Assembly (NCBI GenBank): GCA_002413065.1
Contig: DHWH01000023.1
Span: forward strand, 1-18,217
Length of the DNA stretch: 18,217 bases
Direction: 5' to 3'
From: Patescibacteria group bacterium UBA5187
GTDB taxonomy: Bacteria; Patescibacteriota; Minisyncoccia; Phycocordibacterales; PALSA-1337
A program made the translations under genes and the position numbers. Positions 6,543 through 14,237 of this stretch are shown in pieces; position 1 is the first letter of the stretch; every line of letters starts with the position of its first letter. Below the pieces are notes generated by a model. The model was not told the origin of the DNA and did not search any database. It worked only from the letters and a program-made list of their open reading frames with translations.

Positions 6543-7751
6543 CTACTTCAACCTCGAACGTCGTAGAAATGCCGGAATAGCACCCCAATCATCATCTTCA
6601 TCTTTTGTTTCAACTTTCACTTCCTTTTTTGGTTCGGATTTTTCGACAAGGACGGGTTCACGAGGTTTTGCATCCGGGGAAGGATTGTAGATCTTTCCTT
6701 TGTCACTACTACTGCGGCGCATCATGGCTGCCATAGCAGGTTCGGCTTGGACAGCCGCTGCGGTAGTTTGCTGGGCGGACTTGGCGTTCAAGACCCCTTC
6801 AGGGAAACCTGTGGCAATGACCGTGATCTTGATCTCATTCTTCTTGAGCTTGTCATCGCGAACCGTACCGAAGATGATCTTTGCTTCAGGGTCGATGGAT
6901 TCGGTAATGACCTTGGCAGCATCCTGGACTTCAAACATAGTGAGATCTTCGCCGCCGGCGATCGAGAAGAGCACGCCCTTTGCTCCGGCAATGGAAACAT
7001 CGAGCAATGGGGAATTGATGGCGGCCTTGGCTGCTTCGATGGCGCGATTTTCGCCTGAAGCGGAACCGATGCCCATCAAGGCTGATCCGGCATTTTCCAT
7101 AACGGTGCGAATGTCGGCGAAGTCGATGTTGATGAGACCTGGTGTGGTGATGAGGTCGGAAATACCTTCTACGGCTTGGCGGAGAATCTCATCGCATTGT
7201 GCGAAAGCATTTTTGACTGTCGTGGCTTTGTCGATGGCTGAGAGGAGTCTATCGTTGGGAATGACGATGATTGCGTCTACTTCTTTGCGGAGATCATCGA
7301 GTGCTGCTTCGGCAATGCGGCAACGCTGGCGACCTTCAAAGTAGAAAGGCTTGGTAACGACGGCAACTGTGAGGCAGCCAAGTTCTTTTGCAGTGCGCGC
7401 AACTGTCGGGCTGGCGCCGCTTCCTGTTCCTCCGCCCAGACCGCAGGTGACAAAAACCATGTCTGCTCCTTTGACCGCTTCCTGAATTTCATCTTTGGTC
7501 TCTTCGACAGCACGGCGTCCAAGATCCGGATTCATGCCGGTACCGAGACCGCGAGTCAAATTTTTGCCGATGTGAATGCGCTTTTTTGCGAGAGAGCGGT
7601 GCAGGTCCTGAGAATCAGTGTTGATGGCCATGAAGTCGACGCCGCGGACTTTGCTTGCGATCATGTGGTTGACGGCGTTCATTCCTGAACCTCCGACGCC
7701 AAGGACTTTGATTCGTGCGAACGCTTCGATGTCTGGAGTAATATTTGGCAT
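6543..7751 (-). CDS. ftsZ: Cell division GTPase FtsZ
   Basis: A 402-residue tubulin homologue that polymerises into the division ring. The N-terminal GTPase part holds VLGVGGSGMNAV and the tubulin signature GGGTGSG (106-112). The T7 synergy loop NIDFADI lies at 208-214. The core ends near residue 310 and is followed by a charged, alanine- and lysine-rich linker. The conserved C-terminal peptide IPAFLRR is present near the end and should bind FtsA. A start 11 codons upstream is possible, but that stretch covers the candidate -10 box, so the ATG at 7751 is preferred. ftsA lies 91 nt upstream on the same strand. The gene may be read both from its own promoter and from the rpsU promoter. Confidence 0.95.
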   Translation of the reverse strand: MPNITPDIEAFARIKVLGVGGSGMNAVNHMIASKVRGVDFMAINTDSQDLHRSLAKKRIHIGKNLTRGLGTGMNPDLGRRAVEETKDEIQEAVKGADMVFVTCGLGGGTGSGASPTVARTAKELGCLTVAVVTKPFYFEGRQRCRIAEAALDDLRKEVDAIIVIPNDRLLSAIDKATTVKNAFAQCDEILRQAVEGISDLITTPGLINIDFADIRTVMENAGSALMGIGSASGENRAIEAAKAAINSPLLDVSIAGAKGVLFSIAGGEDLTMFEVQDAAKVITESIDPEAKIIFGTVRDDKLKKNEIKITVIATGFPEGVLNAKSAQQTTAAAVQAEPAMAAMMRRSSSDKGKIYNPSPDAKPREPVLVEKSEPKKEVKVETKDEDDDWGAIPAFLRRSRLK

Positions 7752-7758
7752 GGACTGT

Positions 7759-7767
7759 ATATTACCA
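7759..7767 (-). promoter_or_regulatory. Extended -10 promoter in front of ftsZ
   Basis: On the minus strand TGG precedes TAATAT (7764-7759), 7 nt before the ATG at 7751. A weak TTGTGT lies 16 nt upstream. It would give a leaderless ftsZ message independent of ftsA. The 91-bp ftsA-ftsZ gap leaves room for it. Confidence 0.5.
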
Positions 7768-7842
7768 CAGGGGAGTAAGTACACAAGTTGCAGGGTAGGG
7801 CAAAAGTGTGTTTATTTAAATTATTTTGAGCGAAGTGAGAGT

Positions 7843-9024
7843 CTAAGGCAAAAACTGTTTGAACCATCTCCCGACTACTTTTGATGTGTGTCTTACAAAT
7901 TGAGTTGAAGTATCGATTTCCGGACCGTCTTCGGCATGTATGCCCCAGATGCACAAACCATATGCGACTGCCCATGTAGCATCTTTGAACGAGGATTTAT
8001 TATCTATACTGCCGATAGTTCCGATGCGCGAAGGCAACTTCAAAGCGATTTTTGCCATGGCGTCTATGGATGTCAGGTTCGAACCTCCGCCGGTGATGAT
8101 GATGCCGGCCGGCAAGAGTCCGTTCCTTCCGATTTTTTTCAAGTGGGCTTCGATCAGTTCGAAAATGTCAGAAAGCCGCGCGGCGACGATTTCTTCAAGT
8201 TTCTTGCGCGGATACGAACTGCCGGTGATGGCGCCTATTTTTATTTGTTCGGCTTCTTCGAGTGGAACTTTCAAACCGAGAGCGATGTCATTGGTGATAT
8301 CAGTTGATCCGATAGGGAAGACTTCGATCGAAGTGGGAATGTTATTTTCAAATACTGCAATGGAAACGGTCTCAGCTCCGATGTTGGCAAGCACACAGCC
8401 GGCTACTTTTTGCGATTTGGACAGGGTGACAAAGCCTGCAGCAATGGGAGCCGCCATGACATCTTCGACTTCGATGCCGGCTTCGTTCGCGGCGGAAATG
8501 AGGTCGGTCACATGATGATCCAGACAGGTGATAAAAAGGGTTTTGAGCTCAAGTTTATTGCCTTTGAGTCCATGAGGAGAGCCTAGTGAAGAAAATCCGT
8601 CAATCCTGTATTGTAGGGGAATATCGTAGATGATACGTCTGTTGGCTATCGACGAGTGCGGAATATCTTTTTCGCATTGCTCGTGAAGATTTTTCAGGTC
8701 CAAGGTTGTGATCTCTGCGTCCGCCCGCGAGGTCATGACAAAACTGCTGACCGTGCTCGATGACAACCCGATGCCGGAAATGCCGACGAAAGCCTTTTTT
8801 ACTTTTATGCCTGCTTTCTCTTCGGCGCGAGCCACTGCCTGTCGGATAGCATCAGCGACATCGCGGACATTCGTGACGTAGCCATGACGGAGACCTTTGG
8901 ATTCTGCGGATCCGACGCCAAGGATCATTGGCATTCCTTTTTCATTTCGCTCACGCGCACTGGCAATGACTACCTTTACATTGTAGCTGCCGACGTCTAT
9001 TCCGGTGATGATGTTTCGGGACAT
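7843..9024 (-). CDS. ftsA: Actin-like cell division protein FtsA
   Basis: A 393-residue ATPase of the actin fold that tethers FtsZ to the membrane. The first phosphate motif GIDVGSYNVKVV is at residues 8-19, the second (ANIGAETVSIAVF) lies in the middle, and the adenosine motif IIITGGGSNLT is in the last third. The SHS2/1C domain lies between the first phosphate motif and the middle of the protein. The last 12 residues, KVVGRWFKQFLP, form a short amphipathic helix typical of the FtsA membrane-targeting sequence. The length is slightly below the usual ~420. It lies 51 nt after ybeY and 91 nt before ftsZ, the common ftsA-ftsZ order. No Shine-Dalgarno sequence is evident before the ATG. Confidence 0.92.
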   Translation of the reverse strand: MSRNIITGIDVGSYNVKVVIASARERNEKGMPMILGVGSAESKGLRHGYVTNVRDVADAIRQAVARAEEKAGIKVKKAFVGISGIGLSSSTVSSFVMTSRADAEITTLDLKNLHEQCEKDIPHSSIANRRIIYDIPLQYRIDGFSSLGSPHGLKGNKLELKTLFITCLDHHVTDLISAANEAGIEVEDVMAAPIAAGFVTLSKSQKVAGCVLANIGAETVSIAVFENNIPTSIEVFPIGSTDITNDIALGLKVPLEEAEQIKIGAITGSSYPRKKLEEIVAARLSDIFELIEAHLKKIGRNGLLPAGIIITGGGSNLTSIDAMAKIALKLPSRIGTIGSIDNKSSFKDATWAVAYGLCIWGIHAEDGPEIDTSTQFVRHTSKVVGRWFKQFLP

Positions 9025-9075
9025 TTAATAGTTTAGATTTAAGATGAAGTCTTTTGGATTGTGCCCCTCGAAGGA

Positions 9076-9486
9076 TTATACTTTGAATTTCTTTCGGAAC
9101 TTCATCTCTATACGCTCCATTGTACCCCCATGATCGTATCCTTTCAAATGCACGCAACCGTGGATAAAGAGAAAAGCCAAAAAATTTTCATATGAGCGGC
9201 CAAATTTCTTTGCTTCTTTTTTTGCTTCAACGGGAGATATGTACATTTCTCCTTCGAATTTCGAGAGAGGGAAGCTCAAGATATCGGTCGGTGTTTTTTT
9301 GTCACGATATATCGTGTTCAGTTTTTTGATCTCCGCCGAATTGGCAATAACCAGGGTCAGTTCGTATTTTTCACCCAGGATTTCCTTTTTCATACGGGCA
9401 AACGCCACGCGGGGAAGCGTGGCGCTGGTTTCATTTACAAAATTGAAATTGGCAGGCAAGGGTTTGGCGGAGGAATTGCGCGGCAT
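9076..9486 (-). CDS. ybeY: Endoribonuclease YbeY (rRNA maturation factor)
   Basis: A 136-residue metal-dependent endoribonuclease that takes part in 16S rRNA 3'-end maturation and ribosome quality control. The zinc motif HGCVHLKGYDH occupies 109-119, with H109, H113 and H119 as ligands. The conserved block YRDKKTPTDILSFPL, with its arginine, is at about 60-74. The length is near the family norm of about 150. It lies 29 nt downstream of rpsU (ribosomal protein bS21) on the same strand, which fits a joint role in small-subunit biogenesis, and 51 nt upstream of ftsA. No strong Shine-Dalgarno sequence precedes the ATG at 9486; translation may depend on reinitiation after rpsU. Confidence 0.9.
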   Translation of the reverse strand: MPRNSSAKPLPANFNFVNETSATLPRVAFARMKKEILGEKYELTLVIANSAEIKKLNTIYRDKKTPTDILSFPLSKFEGEMYISPVEAKKEAKKFGRSYENFLAFLFIHGCVHLKGYDHGGTMERIEMKFRKKFKV

Positions 9487-9515
9487 ACTGGACGTCAGCT
9501 CGTTACGGGGTTTTA

Positions 9516-9755
9516 CTAGCGGCGTGCCGGTTTGACTGGAGCTTTGCCCAATTTGACGAGCTCGGCCATATCTTCGCGGCGCTTGATCAATGTGAGCGTG
9601 CGTTGTTTGACCTTGTAATGAGATTGGACGCGAGTGGCCGAACGCAAGCTGCGGACACGTGGAATGATGCCAGAGCCCTGAACTTTGCGCGTAAAACGGC
9701 GGATGACTCCCATCGCGTTCTCGCCTGTATTTCGTGTTACTTCAACGTTTATCAT
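9516..9755 (-). CDS. rpsU: 30S ribosomal protein bS21
   Basis: A 79-residue very basic protein. The start INVEVTRNTGENAMGVIRRF matches the bS21 pattern in which an acidic/asparagine turn precedes an RRF helix; arginine- and lysine-rich helices follow. It sits on the small subunit near the 3' end of 16S rRNA. I chose the ATG at 9755 over one 13 codons upstream because a perfect TATAAT ends 7 nt before it and the homologous region begins here. It is slightly longer at the C-terminus (KAPVKPARR) than typical ~70-residue bS21. It heads the operon with ybeY, ftsA and ftsZ. Confidence 0.88.
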   Translation of the reverse strand: MINVEVTRNTGENAMGVIRRFTRKVQGSGIIPRVRSLRSATRVQSHYKVKQRTLTLIKRREDMAELVKLGKAPVKPARR

Positions 9756-9762
9756 AGTGGAA

Positions 9763-9768
9763 ATTATA
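9763..9768 (-). promoter_or_regulatory. -10 box of the rpsU operon
   Basis: A perfect TATAAT on the minus strand ends 7 nt before the rpsU ATG. No clear -35 and no Shine-Dalgarno sequence are present, so a leaderless transcript is predicted. No terminator is visible between the HisRS-like stop (9834) and this box, so read-through from lepB is also possible. Confidence 0.6.
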
Positions 9769-9833
9769 ATAACATACCTTGAAAATTTGAGCAATTAAGG
9801 GAACACGTATGCAAAGCAACGGATCAGATCGGC

Positions 9834-11132
9834 TTATTTCTTGTTCTTATTGTGCTGATCCTCAACCTTCTTCATGTACTTTGCCAATTCATTGATAGGC
9901 ACGATATCCTGCGAATGAGTATCATTTTTACGGACGATGGCCGTGCGTTCGACTGCCTCTTTTTTCCCCATTACGATCACGTACGGAGTATGATATTTTT
10001 CTACGGATGAGACTTGGGCGCCAAGACGATCTTTCGCCAATGAAAGATATAGAGGAATTTTTGCTTCACGAAGGATCTCGATAATACTCAATGACATCAG
10101 CTTTGATTGCAATCCGAGCTGAACGAACGAGGCGATCGGACGTTTTATTTTGGCAACAGGCTTTCGGAGACCATTTCCGTTTTCTTTGATAAGAAGAGAG
10201 AGGCCGACTCCGTGCACATCGCGTTTGGCGGAAAGGCGTTTTGCCAATCCGTTGTAGCGGACACCCAGACCCAGGATGCGCTGTTCTTTTTGTTTCGCGT
10301 CGGCTTTGACATTTATGATGGAGAAAATCGTCTCTGTGCAATATTTGCGATTGCCCAAAAGACCATTGTTTATGGAATAAGGTATTTTCAAAGCCTCGAG
10401 GTATTCCAAAACCTCTTCCAAGTGACCCTTGCTCGTTTCTGAAAGAAAATCCATGGAACGGGGAGCTTTTGCATTCAGTTCCTTTGCGGTTTCTTCGTGC
10501 GAAGCGAGCAGTTCGAATGGATCCTGTTTGAAAAGCTGACGGCATTCCGGTGACATTTCATTCATGCTTTTGCGATAGTATGCGGTCAATTCGCGGACAA
10601 AACGGGCAATCGAATCTTTATCTCCGATGGAGTTGATCTCGACTGCCGTGTCCATATATCCTTCTTCTGCCAACATTGCTCGTCCTGCTTGGATAAGGGT
10701 AGCTTCGGCGATAGATCCTGATGTGCCGAGGATTTCCAGGTCTGCATAACGAGAATATGCGGCTTTTTTTGTGCTGGCATGGGTCGCATTTTTGCATGGA
10801 TCTTTGAAGTACAGCATGACGGGCTGCGGCATCATGTGCATGTTTTGTTCCTGGTATGTGCGGATGAGGGCAATTTTTTCTTCGGCACGCAACGGCAATT
10901 TTCCATGACTGTCGGTTTCGTCATCGATGTAGTCTCCATCGAGGATGTCCTTGGCGGCGTCCAGATCCATTTTGGATATAGCCGGACTCTTGGTGGGAGT
11001 AAATCCGTAATACACGGCAACCTCGCCTATCTTATCGAGATGATTGCACGCGAGAAACTTTGAATCAGAAACTTTCTTTTCCTTAACTTTTGGCACGATC
11101 TGTATGTGGCGATGGTTATGGATATTATTCAT
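9834..11132 (-). CDS. Histidyl-tRNA-synthetase paralogue with degenerate active site
   Basis: A 432-residue protein that follows the HisRS fold from end to end. Clear matches are EINSIGDKDSIARFVREL (165-182), the ALKIPYSINNGLLG region (247-260) and a C-terminal HGTP anticodon-binding domain (about 340-425). The catalytic motifs are altered. LRPEGT reads LRAEEK (81-86). Motif 2, normally GRYREF, reads AAYSRYADLEILG (124-136). RGLDYY reads LGNRKYC (259-265). GGGRYD reads LGVRYN (289-294). Motif 3 lacks its arginine (GVGLSLLIKE, 308-317). It is probably not an aminoacylating enzyme. Unlike HisZ it keeps the anticodon domain, so it may bind tRNA or act as a regulator. The start overlaps lepB and has a Shine-Dalgarno sequence. 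Confidence 0.75.
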   Translation of the reverse strand: MNNIHNHRHIQIVPKVKEKKVSDSKFLACNHLDKIGEVAVYYGFTPTKSPAISKMDLDAAKDILDGDYIDDETDSHGKLPLRAEEKIALIRTYQEQNMHMMPQPVMLYFKDPCKNATHASTKKAAYSRYADLEILGTSGSIAEATLIQAGRAMLAEEGYMDTAVEINSIGDKDSIARFVRELTAYYRKSMNEMSPECRQLFKQDPFELLASHEETAKELNAKAPRSMDFLSETSKGHLEEVLEYLEALKIPYSINNGLLGNRKYCTETIFSIINVKADAKQKEQRILGLGVRYNGLAKRLSAKRDVHGVGLSLLIKENGNGLRKPVAKIKRPIASFVQLGLQSKLMSLSIIEILREAKIPLYLSLAKDRLGAQVSSVEKYHTPYVIVMGKKEAVERTAIVRKNDTHSQDIVPINELAKYMKKVEDQHNKNKK

Positions 11133-11766
11133 GGTGTTCTCCGGGCACTAGTGATAATGATGTTACGGGCAAAAGTCGAATGATCGGTCTGCCTATGATA
11201 AAACGGGAGTCTAGTGGCCCCCAGACGCGCGAATCGGAACTCTGGGATCTATTGTCACCCATGACGAAATATTCAGTCGGACCAAGTTGTGCGTGAAAGG
11301 TATCGTATGAAGCATGAGTCGATTCGATATACGGTTCTTTGAGCACCAAGCCTTTGGGATGAGTGGCGTTCGTGATGCTGACGATGCCATTTTTAATATC
11401 TACGGACTCGTTGGGAAGTCCGATAATACGTTTGATGTAATAGACGCTGGGATTATTTGGATATTTGAAAACGATGACATCGCCGCGCTTAGGCATTTCA
11501 AAGCGATATGTAACTCGGTCAACAATGAGAAACTGGCCTGTAGAGAAGGTAGGGTCCATCGATGCGCCATTCACGATAAAGGGCTCCGCAATGAAGAAGC
11601 GGATAGGAAGGGAGATGAGGAGAGCGATAATGATGACTTGCACCCATTCACGCACACTGCTCCAGAAACCGGCTTTTTTTGGGTTTTGTCCGGCGGAATT
11701 TTGTACGCCGTTTTGTCCAGATTGCGGACCCATTTTTGTATCGTTAATGGTCTCGCGTGGCTCCAT
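11125..11766 (-). CDS. lepB: Signal peptidase I
   Basis: A 213-residue type I signal peptidase that cleaves secretory signal peptides on the outer face of the membrane. One membrane helix spans about residues 41-60. Box B (NGASMDPTF) carries the catalytic serine S69, and box D (YYIKRIIGLPNE) carries the general-base lysine K112. Box E is GDNRSQSSDSR. The N-terminal ~30 residues are polar and glutamine-rich, forming a cytoplasmic extension. The last 8 nt overlap the start of the HisRS-like gene, so the two are translationally coupled. It has its own promoter at 11776-11804. Its substrates should include exported proteins but not the type IV prepilins, which need PilD. Confidence 0.93.
   Translation of the reverse strand: MEPRETINDTKMGPQSGQNGVQNSAGQNPKKAGFWSSVREWVQVIIIALLISLPIRFFIAEPFIVNGASMDPTFSTGQFLIVDRVTYRFEMPKRGDVIVFKYPNNPSVYYIKRIIGLPNESVDIKNGIVSITNATHPKGLVLKEPYIESTHASYDTFHAQLGPTEYFVMGDNRSQSSDSRVWGPLDSRFIIGRPIIRLLPVTSLSLVPGEHHE
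11139..11142 (-). promoter_or_regulatory. Shine-Dalgarno sequence of the HisRS-like gene
   Basis: GGAG on the minus strand lies 6 nt before the ATG at 11132, inside the end of lepB. It fixes the start and is the clearest Shine-Dalgarno site in the window, in front of an internal operon gene. Confidence 0.7.
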
Positions 11767-11775
11767 AATGCAGGC

Positions 11776-11804
11776 ATTGTACTCTCAATTTTGATTGAGC
11801 ACAA
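11776..11804 (-). promoter_or_regulatory. lepB promoter with an inverted repeat in the spacer
   Basis: On the minus strand TTGTGC (11804-11799), 17 nt, TACAAT (11781-11776), then 9 nt to the ATG at 11766. The spacer holds CTCAAT-CAAA-ATTGAG (11799-11784), a perfect 6-bp inverted repeat that could be an operator. Confidence 0.5.
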
Positions 11805-11882
11805 GTTTCCGCCTTTTACATGATAACTGGGCGAATTAAAAATTCTCTTCGAATGCATAGTTGCGAATTTTATTTTTCACTG

Positions 11883-11888
11883 TAAACT
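11883..11888 (+). promoter_or_regulatory. Candidate -10 box of pth
   Basis: TAAACT ends 6 nt before the pth ATG at 11895; there is no Shine-Dalgarno sequence. This fits the leaderless pattern. The -35 is unclear in the AT-rich upstream sequence. Confidence 0.35.
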
Positions 11889-11894
11889 GTTCCC

Positions 11895-12488
11895 ATGCCA
11901 TTCATCATCGTCGGACTCGGAAATCCAGGAGAGGAATATGCGAACACCCGCCACAACGCAGGACGGATGGTTCTTGATGTTGTACGCGAGGAACATGGTG
12001 ATGAATACAAATTCAATAAAAAATCCAATGCGCAGGTAAGCACAGGAAAGATCGGCAAGGAAAAAGTGACGTTTGTGGCACCGGAAACCTTTATGAATAA
12101 TTCCGGCAAGGCAGTCGTGCAATTTGTCAAAAGTCTCAGAGCGGCAGAGCGGCTCGTGGTCATCTACGATGATTTCAATTTACCGATCGGTCGTTTCAAA
12201 ATTTCATTCAACAGAAGTTCGGGCGGGCACAATGGCGTCGAATCGATAATCAAGGCTGTCAAAACAGAAGCTTTTCTCCGTGTACGCATCGGTACAGCCC
12301 CGGAGAATGCAAAAGGCAATGCAAAGACCCCTCATGGCGACGAGAAGATAGAAAAATTCATTCTAGGGAGATTCAAGGATGAAGAGCTCAAGGAATTGAA
12401 GAAAGTTTCAAAGGATGTCGTTAAGGCGATCGAAATGCTTGTTAAGGAGGGAAGGGAGAAAGCGATGAGCGTGTTCAATGCGGGATAA
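11895..12488 (+). CDS. pth: Peptidyl-tRNA hydrolase
   Basis: A 197-residue cytoplasmic esterase that releases peptides from peptidyl-tRNAs dropped by stalled ribosomes. The N-terminal signature GLGNPGEEYANTRHNAG contains the catalytic His20 and Asn21. The second conserved block PETFMNNSG holds the substrate-binding asparagine, the block VVIYDDFNLPIG holds the catalytic-site aspartate, and SGGHNGVESI is the third. The length matches the family. It stands alone on the plus strand between lepB (divergent) and the S1 region (convergent), with its own candidate promoter and a bidirectional terminator 49 nt after the stop. Confidence 0.95.
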   Translation: MPFIIVGLGNPGEEYANTRHNAGRMVLDVVREEHGDEYKFNKKSNAQVSTGKIGKEKVTFVAPETFMNNSGKAVVQFVKSLRAAERLVVIYDDFNLPIGRFKISFNRSSGGHNGVESIIKAVKTEAFLRVRIGTAPENAKGNAKTPHGDEKIEKFILGRFKDEELKELKKVSKDVVKAIEMLVKEGREKAMSVFNAG

Positions 12489-12528
12489 GCGGTCACTCCT
12501 TTCCAAGCACTTTCCGTTGGAAAGTGGT

Positions 12529-12560
12529 ATAAAAAAGACGGTTGGGGACCGTCAGTTTTT
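12529..12560. terminator. Bidirectional terminator between pth and a small minus-strand gene
   Basis: GACGGT (12537-12542) and ACCGTC (12548-12553) form a perfect 6-bp stem with loop TGGGG. It is followed by AGTTTTT on the plus strand and by TTTTTTAT on the minus strand, so it can stop pth from one side and the small zinc gene from the other. Just upstream, CACTTTCC (12508-12515) and GGAAAGTG (12519-12526) form a second perfect 8-bp hairpin in the pth 3' region. Confidence 0.8.
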
Positions 12561-12728
12561 GATGGATCTTCGTAATTTCCATGAGCGCTTTTTCTTTTTC
12601 AGCGAAAATCCCGGACATTGCTTGAGAGATCTCGTGAAACCGCTAATTGGCACACTAGGTGCCGGGCTGTCTAAAAAATGTTGTGATTCTGTGTGTCCAC
12701 ACAGTTGGCAAATAGGCTCAATAGGCAT
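12552..12728 (-). CDS. Tiny zinc-finger-like protein downstream of S1
   Basis: A 58-residue protein starting at the ATG at 12728, or 69 residues from a GTG at 12761. The N-terminal half holds CQLCGHTESQH, a CxxCGH-x4-H arrangement, with a later CPGF. This resembles small orphan zinc proteins. The C-terminal half is basic (KKKKRSWKLRR) and could contact nucleic acid. The TGA stop touches the bidirectional terminator hairpin, and the gene lies between that hairpin and the S1 terminator, so it forms its own transcription unit. A TGC-TACAAA upstream could be an extended -10. I do not know its function, and an ORF this short needs independent support. Confidence 0.45.
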   Translation of the reverse strand: MPIEPICQLCGHTESQHFLDSPAPSVPISGFTRSLKQCPGFSLKKKKRSWKLRRSIKN

Positions 12729-12782
12729 AAGGTGCTTCTTTCTTTTCTTAATTTGTAGCACATTTGCTGGAGCAGATGCAAC

Positions 12783-12808
12783 AAAAAACCCGCATTGAAT
12801 CGTGCGGG
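12783..12808 (-). terminator. Terminator of the S1 gene
   Basis: On the minus strand CCCGCA (12808-12803) pairs with TGCGGG (12794-12789) around an 8-nt loop, followed by TTTTTTG. It lies 31 nt after the S1 stop codon. Confidence 0.85.
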
Positions 12809-12839
12809 CCCTTTGTTTTTCTTTTCAGACTGTAAATCT

Positions 12840-14153
12840 TTATTTCTTCTCACCACCGTACGCCAATGCCATCTTCTGATCCTTTGGATCGAATAAGGTG
12901 ATCTTGAACGTGTATGTTTTGCCCAATTCGAGCGCCTTCCTCAACTTCTCCTCAGAACCGAACTCTGAGACATGGACCAAACCCGCGACACCTTCCTCAA
13001 TAGAGGCAAGAGCACCATGCTTGTTGAACTTGATGATAACTCCCGTAACTGGCATATCTTTCTTGTATTTCTTCGATGCTTCCGTCCATGGATTTGGCTT
13101 GAGTTGTTTCAATGAGAGGGAAATCTTGCCGTCCTTGATCTCAATGATCTTGGCCTTGATCTTTGTGCCAACCTTCACGAAGTTGCGAGGATCATCGACG
13201 AGACCCCAATCGATCTCTGAAATGTGAACGAGTCCTTCGAGACCTTCTTCAAGTTTGACGAAGACTCCAAAGTCAACGACACCGGTAACGGTTCCTTCGA
13301 CTTCGTCGCCAATCTCATATTTGCTGACGATCTTTTCCTTTTCTTTTGATTCTGAACCTTTTTCAGAGAAGATAAGTTTGCCTTCCTTCGGATCGGCAGT
13401 AATGATCGCAACAGTGAGGCGTGTACCAACGAGCTTCTTGAGCTCATCGAGGATCTTGTCCTTATCGCCATCTGAAATGCGAGGATAGTGCTCTGCTTTG
13501 AGCTGGGATGCAGGAAGGAATCCGAGAATGCCTTGCCATTCAATGAGAAGACCTCCTTTGTTAGCTTCTTTGACGAGAAGATCGAGAACCTTCTTTTCTT
13601 TGATAGCGATCTCAGCTTCGTTCCAGATGAGGGCCTGACGAGCTTCCTTGAGGGACAATTCGTAGTAGCCTTCCTTGTGCGCTGTGTCTACGATCTTTGC
13701 AGCAATAACATCGCCGACATTTACTTTCTTGATGATGTCACGGGCAATGATGAATTCGCGTCCGTAAATAATACCTGTACCGAATGGAGTAAGGTCAACA
13801 TACACCGATGATTTCTCAACGGCGATAACTGGTCCCTCAACGAGGTCGCCAATGATCGGAGGATTCTTCATCGTGATGATGAGTTTGCCCATGAGACTGG
13901 TCTTCTGTTCCTCAGTCATTTCCATCTCTTCCTTACTTTTTGCAATAGCCTTTGCGACTGCATTGTCTGCGTCCGATGATTCCGGACTTGAAGTCGTGGT
14001 TTTTGAAGCCCGTGCTTTCTTTGGGGCAGATGAATCAGCAGAAGAACCCTCATTCTGTGAGGCGCTTGATGACTTCGTCGTTTCGGCAGCTGCTTTTTCC
14101 GTACTTTCAGGAGCAGAATGTCCTGTTAACGTTTCCTTTAATTTTTTAAACAT
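12840..14153 (-). CDS. rpsA: Ribosomal protein bS1 with four S1 domains
   Basis: A 437-residue RNA-binding protein of the ribosomal S1 family. Four S1/OB domains lie at about 100-170, 185-263, 280-350 and 365-433. The third is the most typical, with GDEVEGTVTGVVDFGVFVKLEEGLEGLVHISEI split over two strands. E. coli S1 has six domains, so this is a short form. The first ~75 residues are a serine/alanine-rich, charged, low-complexity extension, probably disordered. S1 unwinds and recruits mRNA to the 30S subunit, which matters for messages lacking a Shine-Dalgarno sequence, as many here do. The leader is about 85 nt, with a GGAG 11 nt before the ATG. It is monocistronic with a strong promoter and terminator. 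Confidence 0.9.
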   Translation of the reverse strand: MFKKLKETLTGHSAPESTEKAAAETTKSSSASQNEGSSADSSAPKKARASKTTTSSPESSDADNAVAKAIAKSKEEMEMTEEQKTSLMGKLIITMKNPPIIGDLVEGPVIAVEKSSVYVDLTPFGTGIIYGREFIIARDIIKKVNVGDVIAAKIVDTAHKEGYYELSLKEARQALIWNEAEIAIKEKKVLDLLVKEANKGGLLIEWQGILGFLPASQLKAEHYPRISDGDKDKILDELKKLVGTRLTVAIITADPKEGKLIFSEKGSESKEKEKIVSKYEIGDEVEGTVTGVVDFGVFVKLEEGLEGLVHISEIDWGLVDDPRNFVKVGTKIKAKIIEIKDGKISLSLKQLKPNPWTEASKKYKKDMPVTGVIIKFNKHGALASIEEGVAGLVHVSEFGSEEKLRKALELGKTYTFKITLFDPKDQKMALAYGGEKK

Positions 14154-14222
14154 ACAATTGATGTCTCCGCTCCGCTTTTTAAATTAATAATACTAAGTGC
14201 GGGATAACGCGAGACTATTAAA

Positions 14223-14237
14223 GCGGCCTAGTGCCGC
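14223..14237 (-). promoter_or_regulatory. Hairpin at the 5' end of the S1 leader
   Basis: GCGGC (14237-14233 on the minus strand) pairs with GCCGC (14227-14223) around a 5-nt loop. It would lie within the first nucleotides of the transcript predicted from the S1 promoter. A role in S1 autoregulation or mRNA stability is a guess. Confidence 0.35.

Noticed and set aside
6700..7344. Plus-strand ORF of 214 codons inside ftsZ
   Set aside because: It is antisense to well-conserved ftsZ motifs, with an alanine/serine/methionine-rich composition typical of a shadow frame.
7752..7784. FtsZ start 11 codons upstream
   Set aside because: The added residues cover the candidate -10 box and do not resemble FtsZ N-termini.
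12478..12798. Plus-strand ORF of 106 codons downstream of pth
   Set aside because: It crosses the pth terminator hairpin, has no recognisable domain, and lies antisense to a better-supported small gene and the S1 terminator.
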